Of a stretch of 64,000 nucleotides of DNA, positions 28,070 to 38,382 are shown in pieces. How positions within the stretch are numbered: the stretch's first letter is position 1; every line of letters starts with the position of its first letter. Made by a program: the position numbers and the translations under genes. The DNA lies in NCBI GenBank assembly GCA_018806915.1, contig JAGKQI010000045.1, positions 992,001-1,056,000 on the forward strand. The letters are read 5' to 3'. Under the pieces are notes generated by a model that had not been told where the DNA came from, did not search any database, and worked only from the letters and a program-made list of their open reading frames with translations. The DNA is from Phytophthora colocasiae (lineage: Eukaryota; Oomycota; Peronosporomycetes; Peronosporales; Peronosporaceae).

Positions 28070-29939
28070 ATGAGGCGCTCCAACTCATGGGGCGAGGAAT
28101 TCACGCAGCAGTTCAAGAGCGAACCGTTGTTCGATGACGAGGTGAGGATAGAAGACCTGGAGAAGGACAAGCAGAAGCAACTGGACGAAGCGAAGGCGGC
28201 GCGAAGACGGCAACGGCATAAAGAAGTCGTAGCACGCTCGAGACTCCGTCACAAAATGAGCGCCGCCGCGATCCAGCAGCAGGAATTAGCGTTAGGCAGG
28301 AAGCTGCACGATCTTTTGGAACAGACCGGACACCCCGTGACAAAGAGGTCGGAATCGGCGGTCATGCCCTTGCACGACAGTTCGAGACGGGAACTACAGC
28401 ACCGGTATGCCGAACAGGGATAGGAAAAATACAATATCATACGGATTGGAGGCCTTCATCCAAGCCAATAAATAATTGAGTTATTGCCACATTTTTCGAC
28501 AATGTCAACCAAGTCAGTAGGTCACATGAATATGTGATACTTTTCTCATGAGTTTTTGAACGAGTTGGTTGCTGTCGATGCGCCTGGATTCAGGAGGGGG
28601 GAGTTACCTCGAGAACCCTCCCACCGCGTCCAACCTTTCCAACCAACACACACAAGTCATAGTCCGAATTCCTCGACATCATACACACAACACACAAATC
28701 AACTGATATAATATAATTCAGTTAGGAAATGACAAGCAACTGTAATAACCCGTGTGCCCTGTGTGCAAACGTGGCCACACAACCGGTTTGGCGATAGTTC
28801 TCGCTACCATCCATTGCCAAAACAACCACACAATAGTGTGGTTGTTGTCATGTCATGTCAACGACATTTGGCTATAGCCAAGATTGACCTGTATAAAAAA
28901 TTGCATGTTATTGGGGTTGAGGAGCAATAAATTATGGCAATATGACATTGCCAATATCGGCAATAGTTACGGAAAATTACCAAACCCTGATGCCGAACAG
29001 GTCGCTATTCAAGAACGCATTTTGTTGGAGAACAAGGAGCTGCGACAGAGGATAGAAGATCACTCAAAACTGTGCGATGCAGTGGAGAAGGAATACGCAT
29101 TGTCGGATATGGCAAAAGATTGCGTCAAAGGGGTCGAGAACATGCACGTCACTCCACCGTCGGCGACGACCAGCGGAATCGGTTCGTGGATCGTTTTCGA
29201 GGGTGACGACGATCCGATCTATTACGTGCCATTGTCAGAGGAATACTGCGAGAAGATCATGCGTACAGTCTTCCAGCGCATGCTCAACTTGTACTCAGAG
29301 TTCATACAGCGACGGATACCAGTCACAGAGTTGGAGTTTTTCGGCTGGCGCGTCATGCGTCCGCTTGAAGTGGACTCGAGGATACTGCGCTTCCAATTCA
29401 CCAAGACCGTGCGTATTGTCGACGATTCCATGGACAACATTGTAAACCGCACGTGGGACGCGTTCAATGATCCCAAGAAGTTCGCCACGATCTACAGCAC
29501 ACCCGTCGCCACGCGCGTCATCCAGCGCGTCACTAACGACATGACTGTGCTCATTCAGAACGCCCCGGTTCAAGCCGGCGAGCAGCGGAATATTCGCTAC
29601 TTCAATATCCTCGCGCGGATGCGAGGCCTTAACGCACAGAATGAGCGTGTCGTGGCGCTCCTTAAGACCATTGTGAACCCGACAGACTGCCAAGGACCTG
29701 GGGAAGTAACGACGCAACTGCACGAGATCGAATGGATGAAGCGCGGCATCTCGTACTTATTGGTCACAGAGGAACCGCCGATCCCGCCAGAGAACGAGGC
29801 AAGGAACATTCGACTTCACTACGGCTGCGACTACGAGTGCGTAAGTGAAGAACACGCTCGATATCTAATGGTCGAAGTGTTGGGCATTGCCTGTCGGTGG
29901 GAGCAAATGGTCCTGCCGTCGCACCGCCTCACGTTCTGA
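28070..29939 (+). pseudogene. M96-like family member B, interrupted by a 575-bp hAT-like MITE
   Basis: The N-terminal part (28070-28423) encodes a basic coiled-coil start (ARRRQRHKEVVARSRLRHKM) and stops at TAG just inside the insertion. The C-terminal part resumes at codon phase 28989 (DAEQVAIQERILLENKEL) and runs intact to 29939, ending CRWEQMVLPSHRLTF. A 12-bp word, ATGCCGAACAGG, stands at both insertion borders in the same codon phase, so deleting one copy plus the insert joins the halves without any frame change. The C-terminal half keeps the family landmarks GSWIVFEGDDDPIYYVP, FFGWRVM and WMKRGISYLLVTEE. The copy was therefore intact until recently. It may now be a pseudogene, unless the insert is removed by splicing. 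Confidence 0.8.
28415..28989. mobile_element. Non-autonomous hAT-like MITE with 8-bp target-site duplication
   Basis: The insert starts CAGGGATAGG and ends CCAAACCCTG; the ends are inverted repeats with 8 of 10 positions matching, and similarity continues weakly inward. The flanking direct repeat ATGCCGAA (28407-28414 and 28990-28997) is 8 bp. CAGGG-type termini plus an 8-bp duplication are the hallmarks of hAT elements. The interior has no coding frame of note but contains an 11-bp-arm inverted repeat (AACAACCACAC / GTGTGGTTGTT, 28822-28847). The next four bases (CAGG) also match on both sides, so a 12-bp duplication is an alternative reading. Confidence 0.75.
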
Positions 29940-30350
29940 AAGTCTCAACAAGTATTAACTGTACCATGTACATGTAACTCTACGAAGTGTCGACATGAAA
30001 AATGAACTGTTCAATCTACAGTGCCGTCTGTCGGGGTTAAACGCAGAGCTCTTCGTAGTTGACGTGTACGTTAAGCCACACTGCAATCGATAATAGTTCA
30101 GGCTGACTCACCATTAGCCTCAAGCTCGAGCGCGTCTTCATCAGAGGGATCATGGACACGTCTCTCGCCTCTCCTTTTGACAGCGAACCGGCTTCCCCCA
30201 ACGTCGTCACTTGAGGCTTTGAAGCACCCAGGGCTTGCCACGCGAGACTCGGTGTGCTGAATGCTCTGAATAGCATACCGATACAGCAGTTCCTCCCTCG
30301 GAACCTTAGTATAAGACTCGCTCTCGCTTACCCCACTCACATTCAGAATC
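29940..30350. other. Intergenic spacer inside the M96-like cluster
   Basis: 411 bp. Minus-strand frames (30037-30385) are open across it but overlap the next gene's start and have no domain. Probably 3' end plus promoter. Confidence 0.35.
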
Positions 30351-31652
30351 ATGGCCGTTCGGCCGACGACGACGCCGCTGCGCATCGGCCACGGCGCGCG
30401 GCCGCTAGCCAGTGAGAGTCACTGGTTGCTCTCCACGGCGGGCAAATGGACCGAGGAAGACGAGAAGGAATGGAAACGCCAACAGCATCGAGAGAACATG
30501 GTCTTCTTTAGACGCAAGAAGAAGGAGCAGCAGGCGGAGCTGCGTACGCAGCACCAGCAGCTCGAACAGCGTCTCCAGCAACATTTAGCCATGCAAAGGC
30601 GCGCCGCGGCCCGCGCGACCAGAATTCATCATCGACCTAGTACAACGGAGCAGAAGCACGCGGCAGTAGTCCACTTAATAGCGGAGACGGAGGCGCTCAA
30701 GCTCGAGAACACGGCGTTGATGGAGCGGATCAACTGTCACAAGACGCTACGGACCAGCGTCATCGACGCCGGTGATGGATTGGAATCAACTGTCACAGAA
30801 CCGACGAGCAGTATCAGCAGCAGGGACAGCAGTAATTCGGACTCGTCCTTGTCAGGAACGTCGATATCCTCTAGCTCGTCTTCACGTTTAGTGTCGTTCC
30901 AACGTGGATGGCGCGTGCATTTTTCAGGCGGTGAGCCGTCCTTCCACTTCCATCCGTTCTCCAAGGAGCAACTGGATACCATTCGTGAAGGTTACGACGT
31001 GAAATTCGAGGTGCTTCCGTATATGGAGCCTGTGGGGAACTTGTTTGGGTGGGAAGTCGAGCGTGCGCCGTTGGTGCGTCACCCGAGTCTTCCCGTGCTG
31101 ATCTCCAGGGTGAGATACAATAGACGAATCCACTGCGCTGGAAGGTCAGCGCGTACTACGATGGACAAGTTGGACATTGACTCATGGCCGGTATTGACCA
31201 CGCCGGATCTGTGGGAACGTATTCACGGCAAGTCCGTCACGTCTCAAGTCCTGCAGGCGGTCGATGAGGATACGTTTGTTATCGTGCGGAACACTCCAGA
31301 CCGGTCTTTTGGCGTCAATTTCCGGTATCTGAACTTGGTCAGTCGACGACGGATTCTGCTGGAGGACGGACGGCGTTGCGTCAAGTATGCGCTAGTGGTC
31401 GTAACGTCAGACGCCAACAAACGCAGTCGAGAAGCGGAGCCAGAATCAGAACGCCGTCACGTTCACTGGGTTAATGAAGGTGGGGCGTACATGACGCTTA
31501 CGGAGATCGATAGTGATACCCTCGAGGTTGTGTACGACCACTGCTCCGGCTGCATGAGTGAAGAACACGCACAGTACTGCCTTGTGGATTGGGGTCATAT
31601 CTGTATCCGCTGGGAACAGCTAGTGACTCCATCAAGGACACTCGCGTTTTGA
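30351..31652 (+). CDS. M96-like family member C
   Basis: 433 aa, intact. Basic coiled coil: KRQQHRENMVFFRRKKKEQQ at about residues 41-60, then Gln/Leu heptads (LEQRLQQHLAM). A Ser-rich linker at about 140-180 (SSISSRDSSNSDSSLSGTS) separates it from the START-like part, which opens GWRVHFSGGEPSFHFHPFSK and contains FGWEVERAPLVRHP, QVLQAVDEDTFVIVRNTPD, VVVTSDANKRSREAEPE, GGAYMTLTEIDSDTLEVVYD and the end CIRWEQLVTPSRTLAF. It is the clearest example of the full family pattern in the cluster. Regulation cannot be inferred beyond a possible initiator (CTCACATTC) just before the ATG. Confidence 0.75.
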   Translation: MAVRPTTTPLRIGHGARPLASESHWLLSTAGKWTEEDEKEWKRQQHRENMVFFRRKKKEQQAELRTQHQQLEQRLQQHLAMQRRAAARATRIHHRPSTTEQKHAAVVHLIAETEALKLENTALMERINCHKTLRTSVIDAGDGLESTVTEPTSSISSRDSSNSDSSLSGTSISSSSSSRLVSFQRGWRVHFSGGEPSFHFHPFSKEQLDTIREGYDVKFEVLPYMEPVGNLFGWEVERAPLVRHPSLPVLISRVRYNRRIHCAGRSARTTMDKLDIDSWPVLTTPDLWERIHGKSVTSQVLQAVDEDTFVIVRNTPDRSFGVNFRYLNLVSRRRILLEDGRRCVKYALVVVTSDANKRSREAEPESERRHVHWVNEGGAYMTLTEIDSDTLEVVYDHCSGCMSEEHAQYCLVDWGHICIRWEQLVTPSRTLAF

Positions 31653-32255
31653 CCAAAAGTTGAAGAGGTCGTGGCGTGTAAGATAAACAAACTGGAGAAC
31701 TCGAGCAGTGTGTGTGCACGTGCATTCGGATCGAAGAGATAACTAATTGAACCACTTGACTGCGTACGTCAGCGTGAGAACCTTTGATACTTTACTCAGA
31801 TTAACTTACTCTATCGTGAGTTCATCGCCTGACGACGAACTCCATGACCGCTGAAAAGAGACAGAGCGTATAGTCTGAGCCACGCAATCAGTTTGCGGCA
31901 ACTCGTACACATGGAGATTGGAGCCAAGATTGGACGTCTTGCTGTTCAAGAAGGAACATGAGTCACCTCAGTCTTAATACAGGACTAGTGCACGCTTGGA
32001 GGCTCAGCAGTAGCGTCACTAGTGCAAATATCAACTTACAGTAAGAAACCTCGAAGATGTGGCCAATGGCGATTGCTTCGGAGTACGTCAAGTGAGGTGA
32101 AGTAGCTCACCTCACTGCCACATGTGGTTACGCCTTCACCACGTGATCTCAACCGCTGATGTGTCCACACCCCTACAACTGTCTCTCTCTCTCTCTCTGT
32201 CGTGGCATCCTGTCCGCCAAACTCACGTCACTCCACGATATTCATCTCCAGCTCA
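31653..32255. other. Intergenic spacer with a (CT)n run
   Basis: About 600 bp. A (TC) microsatellite lies at about 32180-32200 and an initiator-like TCACTCC at 32228-32234, 22 nt before the next ATG. No gene is supported. Confidence 0.4.
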
Positions 32256-33437
32256 ATGGTCTCCGCTGTCTCAAGTCCGTCCGGCGTCCAGCACGTGCCG
32301 CCGTTCGCCAAGAAGGACACGTCCTCAGCGACGGACCTATGGGAATCAGCCATGCGCGAGGAATTGCGACGTGAGCAGCAGCGTCGACGGATGGTCAAGT
32401 GGCGTAAGCAGAAGAAGGAGAAGACGACGGACATGGTCGAGGAGCGTCGGCGTCTCGAGAAGAAGCTGCAGCGTCACGTGATGGCCGCTCGCATAGCAAC
32501 CAACACACTTACGCCACAGTCGACGAAAGAGGCTTATCGTCTGGCTACGATTGAGTGCGCAGCTCTAATAAGTGAGAATGTTGTACTGAAGGAGACTATC
32601 GAGGAGAAGAGGAAGCTTCAACAGCTCATGGAACGGGAGACGCACGAGTTTCTGAACGAAATCGGCTCGAGTTTTTCTCTACCAACGCCAATGGATGACG
32701 ATTCATGGTGTGTACAATTCCCTGACGGAGCTCCATCCTTTTACTATACTCCGTTCACTAAAGAAGAGTACGACGCCATTCTAAACGGCAACGACGTTTT
32801 GTACTCTGAACGTCATCCCTGCACCGCGACAGTCGGCAAGATTTTTGGGTGGACGGTAGACTACGCCCCACTTGCTCCCACTGAAGCGGGAAACTCATTC
32901 ATGGCTCACGCACGGTTCTCAAGACGCATACGCTGTACTCTCGATGCTTCAGAGATGATTCTACCAAATCTTGATAAAAACCAATGGCCGTTGTTGGTGG
33001 CGCCACGTAGTTGGGGCCACATTCAGAGCGGGAACTTGAGTTGCCAGACGCTACAGAGTTTTCACGAGAACGCGCACGTGTTAGCGTGTAATATCCCAGG
33101 TCAATGCCACCTTCGGTATGTTGCGTTAGCACGACACACTCGGGAGAAGACACTGGATGGCAAGCGGGTGGATAAGTACCTGCTAACCGTGGCCGATTCG
33201 GAAGCTAATAGACGGAATCGAGAGACCGAAAGACTACAGGAAAACGTCCAATGGATTCTGGAAGGCGGTATCTACACGACAATTACCGAGGTTGACGACG
33301 CGACTATCGACGTCGTAGTGGACCAATGGGCCGGATGCCTTAATGAGGTACACGGTCGAGAACTGTACATCGACTGGATCCGGTTTCCTGTTTGTTTGGA
33401 GCAGTACATCTCACCTTCAAGACTCATTTGTCCATAA
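32256..33437 (+). CDS. M96-like family member D
   Basis: 393 aa from the ATG at 32256, chosen because MVSAVSSPSG aligns with the MVSAISSPSS start of member F at 37379; the frame is open 54 nt further upstream. Basic coiled coil: RREQQRRRMVKWRKQKKEK then RRRLEKKLQRHV. The C-terminal domain shows FPDGAPSFYYTPFTKEEYD, CTATVGKIFGWTVDYAPL, GKRVDKYLLTVADSEANRRN, GGIYTTITEVDDATIDVV and WAGCLNEVHGRELYIDW. The family's usual end RWEQL is here FPVCLEQYISPSRL. It is most similar to the broken member F. It is convergent with member E, with only 26 bp between the stops. Confidence 0.75.
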   Translation: MVSAVSSPSGVQHVPPFAKKDTSSATDLWESAMREELRREQQRRRMVKWRKQKKEKTTDMVEERRRLEKKLQRHVMAARIATNTLTPQSTKEAYRLATIECAALISENVVLKETIEEKRKLQQLMERETHEFLNEIGSSFSLPTPMDDDSWCVQFPDGAPSFYYTPFTKEEYDAILNGNDVLYSERHPCTATVGKIFGWTVDYAPLAPTEAGNSFMAHARFSRRIRCTLDASEMILPNLDKNQWPLLVAPRSWGHIQSGNLSCQTLQSFHENAHVLACNIPGQCHLRYVALARHTREKTLDGKRVDKYLLTVADSEANRRNRETERLQENVQWILEGGIYTTITEVDDATIDVVVDQWAGCLNEVHGRELYIDWIRFPVCLEQYISPSRLICP

Positions 33438-33463
33438 GCAATTCGTAACATTTGTTTAACTTT

Positions 33464-34633
33464 TCACTTAGAACTGATGAGTTTTGGCGTCAAAATCCTT
33501 TGTGACCAGTAGCAAGTGGAGACGTAGTGAGCCCAGCGGATGTAGAGATGCTGGGCATGCAGTTCATCCTCGCACACAGCCCAGTGGTCGTACTCAATAG
33601 CAACAGCACCGTCATTTGCCTCTGTAAATATGATAGAGTGGCCACCTTCACGAATCCAGACGATGTTTCCCTCCGGATCTTCAGCTTCGCGACTTTGTGC
33701 ATTGGCTTTCGAGTCTGAAGCCACGGCACTGAATAGAATCGAGCGTTTGCCACTTTCATTGACCATCGGGACACGACGAGCAAACTGGAAGAAGCGCAAG
33801 TTGAAATCCCCCGGAAGGCTGCAGACCATAATTCGAGCGTTTTTATCGAACTCTTGCAGAACCAGAGTACTTACATTTGCGCGCTGGGCGTGGCTCCAAT
33901 TGGGCGGTGTAACGATAAGCGGCCACGCCGAGAGGTCCGACGATGTGATCAACGTATCCACGTCGTCCAACACGCAACGTACGCGGGTCGCGAACTTCGC
34001 TCGCGCCACTACTTTCCCGTCTTCTCGACGGCAAAGAGGTGAGTGCTGCACCGTCCAACCGAAGAGCTTCCCCGTTGCAGGGGAACCCGTACAGCTAGAA
34101 GGTAGTAAGTCGTCGTAGCTTTTCATGACGCTGTCGTACTCGCTTCTCTTGAACGGACGGTAGTAGAATGAAGGTTCATCATTGGGAAAGTAGACGCGCC
34201 AGCCTTGGTTGTGAAGGTCTGGTAATGACGGAGGAGGGGGGAAATCCTGCAACTGGTGCATGAATTTGCCGTATTCCGAGTGGATCACTTGTTGAAGCTT
34301 TTTCTGCTGCTCAAGAACACGTTGTAGTACGAGGTTCTCCTTTGTCATGCGACTGCACTCTGCGAAAGCCGCCGACAGAGCAGAGTCAGCACACATGGCC
34401 CTGGAATCTGTTTGATACGCCGAGACGCGAGCGTTCAGCTCCTTTTCTAGTTGGAGACGCTCTTGAACCATTCGGGCGATTCGTTCCTTCTTCTTGGCCC
34501 GATAGACTCTCATTCGTACTCTTTGCTGCTCACTGCGTACCTGCTCGAGCGCCACTGTTTCTACCAGGGCTGCTTCATTGCTGGACACACTGAGAAGTTG
34601 GCAATCTTGAACGTTCAACAAAGACTCCGCCAT
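33464..34633 (-). CDS. M96-like family member E
   Basis: 389 aa, intact, on the minus strand. Basic coiled coil: RSEQQRVRMRVYRAKKKERI then ERLQLEKELNARV. The C-terminal domain shows GWRVYFPNDEPSFYYRPFKR, GKLFGWTVQHSPL, LVLQEFDKNARIMVCSLPGD, SDSKANAQSREAEDPEGNIV and WIREGGHSIIFTEAND. The last residues (HYVSTCYWSQRILTP) diverge from the family ending RWEQLVTPSR. It is the first of two inverted members and faces member D tail to tail, so the block contains an inversion or an inverted duplication. Confidence 0.75.
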   Translation of the reverse strand: MAESLLNVQDCQLLSVSSNEAALVETVALEQVRSEQQRVRMRVYRAKKKERIARMVQERLQLEKELNARVSAYQTDSRAMCADSALSAAFAECSRMTKENLVLQRVLEQQKKLQQVIHSEYGKFMHQLQDFPPPPSLPDLHNQGWRVYFPNDEPSFYYRPFKRSEYDSVMKSYDDLLPSSCTGSPATGKLFGWTVQHSPLCRREDGKVVARAKFATRVRCVLDDVDTLITSSDLSAWPLIVTPPNWSHAQRANVSTLVLQEFDKNARIMVCSLPGDFNLRFFQFARRVPMVNESGKRSILFSAVASDSKANAQSREAEDPEGNIVWIREGGHSIIFTEANDGAVAIEYDHWAVCEDELHAQHLYIRWAHYVSTCYWSQRILTPKLISSK

Positions 34634-36149
34634 CGAGGAAATTGTGGAGTGAGTTCACTGGCTGGACAAACGGGTGCTGTGATTGCGTCAGGGCTAGCAC
34701 TGACTATTCACTCGACTCTATGCGATAACGGTAGAGTGCGAGATCAGCTGTGAGAAGATTGGAGTGATTGGGAGTACCTTGCGCCGAATATGCGTAAATA
34801 CGCATGGTGGGTGACGCGTTACCCTCAAAGTCTATTTGAACCTGAAGGCACTTGCAAACCCCTGGAAGTTGAGACCCAGTTAAAAGAAATACAAGATAAC
34901 TTGAATGAGGTGATCACGTAATTCGACTGCATTCGCTGACACTTGACATGACAAACCAACGGCCCAGCATCACCTGGGTGATGTGCCTTGAATGACGTAC
35001 TTCAGCTGCACAATTACGTGTGCTGGATACAAGGACTTCATGCATGGCACATCCATGAAGGACTTACCGGCGCACAAATGAGATAATTCGTTGACAGCAC
35101 ATTTATCTCTTTTCAATCGTTTCAGCTGTGTGCCTTTGTTCTCGTCGCACCCTCCACACCTTAGTTGATCCAACGCGCATTCCCTTGTCGTATTGTTCCA
35201 TTCCTCGCTTTGATGGCGACTTGCTCACTTTTTATTAAACAGATTTTGGGTAGAAACCAACGCGAGTATTGTAGCAGCTACAATTGTAGTACAATGTAGC
35301 TGCCTTGAGTCTCCAACATCTTCGGTTAAATCGGCAATCGGGTATACTTATCTTCGTCAAGATAAGGTGGTTCGCTCAGGTAAACTTCCCGGAGAACGGG
35401 ATGAGTAGTCGTGGTCAAAACGTGTCGATCGAGCAGCACGAGCTGTCTCCCGACATGATGCCCCATCCTTCTCTCTCGCTTTTTTTTGCCATATCTTCGT
35501 ATGAGAATATGCTCGGGAAAGCAGCATTCGTCTAAACGCCACTGCCTGCTCTTTGCTGTTAAGCTTATCACAATCGACCAGTGGATGAACACTTGAAACA
35601 TTCTCCTGTATCATCGTCTCAACTTCTGGACTAGTTCCACTGAAATCTTCATCTGCTGAAAATCTGCAATCATCATCTCAAGTTCCCACAACGCACGTCT
35701 TTCTTCTTCGAACTCGGCTCGTTCTCTTTCCACTCGTCTTGAACAATTTTCTCAGCAGCTCGGATTTCCTGAAGAGATTTTATGGCTTCAGGTGAAGCAT
35801 CAAACATTATACCTCGAAAACACACTCAAACCGGAGAAGAAATTTGCTTCATGGCCCAGAGATAAATGCTTTTTCTTTCAGGTCCTGCACACGCTCGGTA
35901 CCTGTAATTTACAAGCTGATATCATCCAAAAGATAGGTCCCAGACCGAGAGGTTTAATTTGTTTGGAAGACCAATCACAGCTGTATTCGTATGGATCGAA
36001 TCGGTACATACCCCATCAGAAACAAGCGTCGTGCTACATACTACGTAGTATAAGACGGCACTTACATCAAGCAGGCTTCGTGGTGTACTAGCAGGGGTAA
36101 GATGCATTAAAACGCCATATATCCATCCTTTTAAAAAAAAAACTGTGGA
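34634..36149. other. Gap with decayed minus-strand coding remnants
   Basis: About 1.5 kb. On the minus strand, between about 36100 and 35350, several short reading pieces look protein-like but lie in different frames, including a charged coiled-coil stretch (RRVERERAEFEEERRALWEL) and an acidic piece reading DEDFSGTSPEVETMIQENV. They may be exons I could not join, or a degenerate gene. An imperfect hairpin (GCAGCTACA ... TGTAGCTGC) lies at 35274-35303. A 10-nt A run lies near 36133. Confidence 0.35.
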
Positions 36150-37379
36150 CTATTCGCGAAGTAAACGCATAGGTGACACGTGCTGTTCCAGCCCGAACGG
36201 AAAACACACCCAGTCAACGTACAGCTCACGTCCATGCGACTCGTTTAAACACTCCGCCCAATTGTCAAACACAATGTTGATCGTCTCTGCATCCACTTCT
36301 GTGATCGTCATGTACGTTCCTCCTTCCAGAACCCACTGGACATCCTGAGAATTCTCGACGTCTCGGTTATTGGCATTTGCTTTCGAGTCTCCGATCGTCA
36401 AAATGTATTTGTCTACACGTTTCCCCTCAGAGTTCCTTTCACGAACTTTCCGCGCCAGAGCGATGTAGCGCAGATTCACTGGCCCCGGGATGTTGTACGC
36501 AATCACGTGCTCATTCTTGGTGAAGCTTTGGAGCACTTGGCACTGGACGTCACCACTTTGAGTGCGTCCCAGCTTCTTTGAGCTGCTAGAACGGGCCATA
36601 ACCTCTTGTCTAGGTGAGGCAGGATCCTTTCAGCAGTGTCGAGAGAGCACTTCAACTGTCTTGTGAAGCGTGTGTGAGCGATACAGGAACTCCCATCGGC
36701 TCTCATCACCAACGGCGCATAGTCAACGTCCCAGCCGAGGATCTTCCCTATCGTTGCAGTGCAAGGATGGTGTTGGGCGTACGCAACATCGTTGTTGCTC
36801 AGTATTTCGTCGAAATGGCTCCGGGTGAACGGTGTAAAGTAGAACGAAGACTCGCCGTTGGGGAAATGGACGCGCCATCCGCCGTCACTTGGAAGTTGCA
36901 GAGGCTTAGGTTGAAGCTTTGTCTTCGCCTTTGTAGTAGTCATAGTTGCAGGCTTGAGAGCGGTTCTCCGATATAGGATAGAGAATCTCCTTTGTGTCCT
37001 TGTCCAACATGGCTTCGAACTTCATGTGCTGCGCGATCGTCTCTTGTAGAACGAGGTTCTCCCTCTTCAGAGACGCCAGCTCGATGGTGCTGAGACGGAA
37101 AGCTTCGTCGATGGTTGTTGGCACGAGTTCGTCTGTATCTACTCGAGCCTCAATGAGACGCTGGTGGAGCTTCCTCTCGAGATGTCTTCGCTCTTGCAGC
37201 ATCGACGCGACACTCTCCTTCTTCTGTAGCCGCCAACGCACCATACGCCGCCGCTGCTGCTCACGTCGCCCTTTTTCACGCATCACGGCTTCCCATAGCG
37301 CCTTGGACGCTGGGTCTTTCTTCCTGGAGGGGGTGACGTAGCTGTCAGCACTGGATGGAGACGAGATAGCGGAGACCAT
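36150..37379 (-). pseudogene. M96-like family member F with two compensating frameshifts
   Basis: Three overlapping minus-strand pieces cover a full-length copy. 37379-36906 gives MVSAISSPSS with the basic segment RREQQRRRMVRWRLQKKE. 36943-36503, in a frame shifted by one, gives GGWRVHFPNGESSFYFTPFT and IGKILGWDVDYAPL. 36599-36150, back in the first frame, gives DVQCQVLQSFTKNEHV, GGTYMTITEVDAETINIV and SHGRELYVDW. Each piece aligns with member D, so the shifts (about 36944-36985 and about 36520-36570) are small indels, not introns; no GT...AG pair fits. Either a recently disabled gene or two sequence errors. Confidence 0.75.
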
Positions 37380-38382
37380 CGGCTTGTGAGGTAGAACGAA
37401 TCACTCGAAATGACGTGACCTTCAGCCTTAAAAGGAGTTCAGCCATCGACGAACCGTAAAACCGCACATCACAGCTGGTATCACGTGGCTGTCGCGTGCC
37501 GTAACCAGCTCACCTCAAAGTGATGGGGATCTCACCTCATATGACAGTAGGAACGTATTCAAAAGCACTAGAGCCTGGCGTAACGCCGTGATTCTACGCA
37601 AGGTAGAAGAGAGGCTATGCAACTTGCGGTCTGTGGCACTCAAAAGCTGTTTTTCAAATAGTAGTGCTGGCTAGGAACCTGCTTGAGATCTTGCTCACTC
37701 AAAGTTTACGAGCAAGGCAAGACACATCGTCTGTTGTAGCAATTATTGCTCGCAATCGATTAGAAAACAACTGGCAAAGCCCCGGCACAATTGGCATGAG
37801 GACGTTTTACATGTGCACAAATTGAGCGATGAAGTTTAGAGTTGTTGCTGCTTGCAGAGAGTATGTTAACAGTGCTGATCATCTTCGTGGTTACTACAGT
37901 ACTTGTGACCACAACCACAGGTGATATCGGCAAACACAGAAACAACAACTGCAAGCTAGAGAAGTCACCGCCAAAAGTTTATGCCAACACATGCTCAGAA
38001 GCAAACAACGCGTACACCGAACATCTGCCTCAATATCATCACGTGTGCATGCAGGCACAAACCGTACCTGTAGAGTCTACACTGTAGATCCCTTCACAAT
38101 GATGCGTCTATCTTGAGCGAGCGCGAGTCGTGATCGTGGCCATCCAATCATTGAAATCGCGTAAACCCAGCGTGAGACTGGAACACATGTAATACTGGAC
38201 CAGTACAGCTTAGACAAAGTTGTGTCTGCAGCCCAAAGACATTTCGCGACGGACTTCCTCCCACAATAAGCCTTCAATGTTGTAAAAATCTTCATTATGA
38301 GCTGAGTCCTAGACTACTGATGATGAGAAACAGGCGTTCGATTTTGTGTTTGCTTTCCTATATAACATAATATGACTCAGTT
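37380..38382. other. Intergenic region, no supported gene
   Basis: About 1 kb. A short frame at 37842-38087 begins like a hydrophobic signal segment (LIIFVVTTVLVTTTTG) but the antisense frame is equally open and nothing else supports it. Confidence 0.35.

Noticed and set aside
28415..28989. Reading the interrupting sequence in member B as an intron
   Set aside because: No GT...AG pair fits at the borders, and direct-repeat plus inverted-repeat ends are those of a transposon.
36128..36150. A-run at 36133 as evidence that member F is a processed retrocopy
   Set aside because: The run is on the plus strand, i.e. poly-T in the gene's sense direction, the wrong way round for a retrotransposed mRNA tail.
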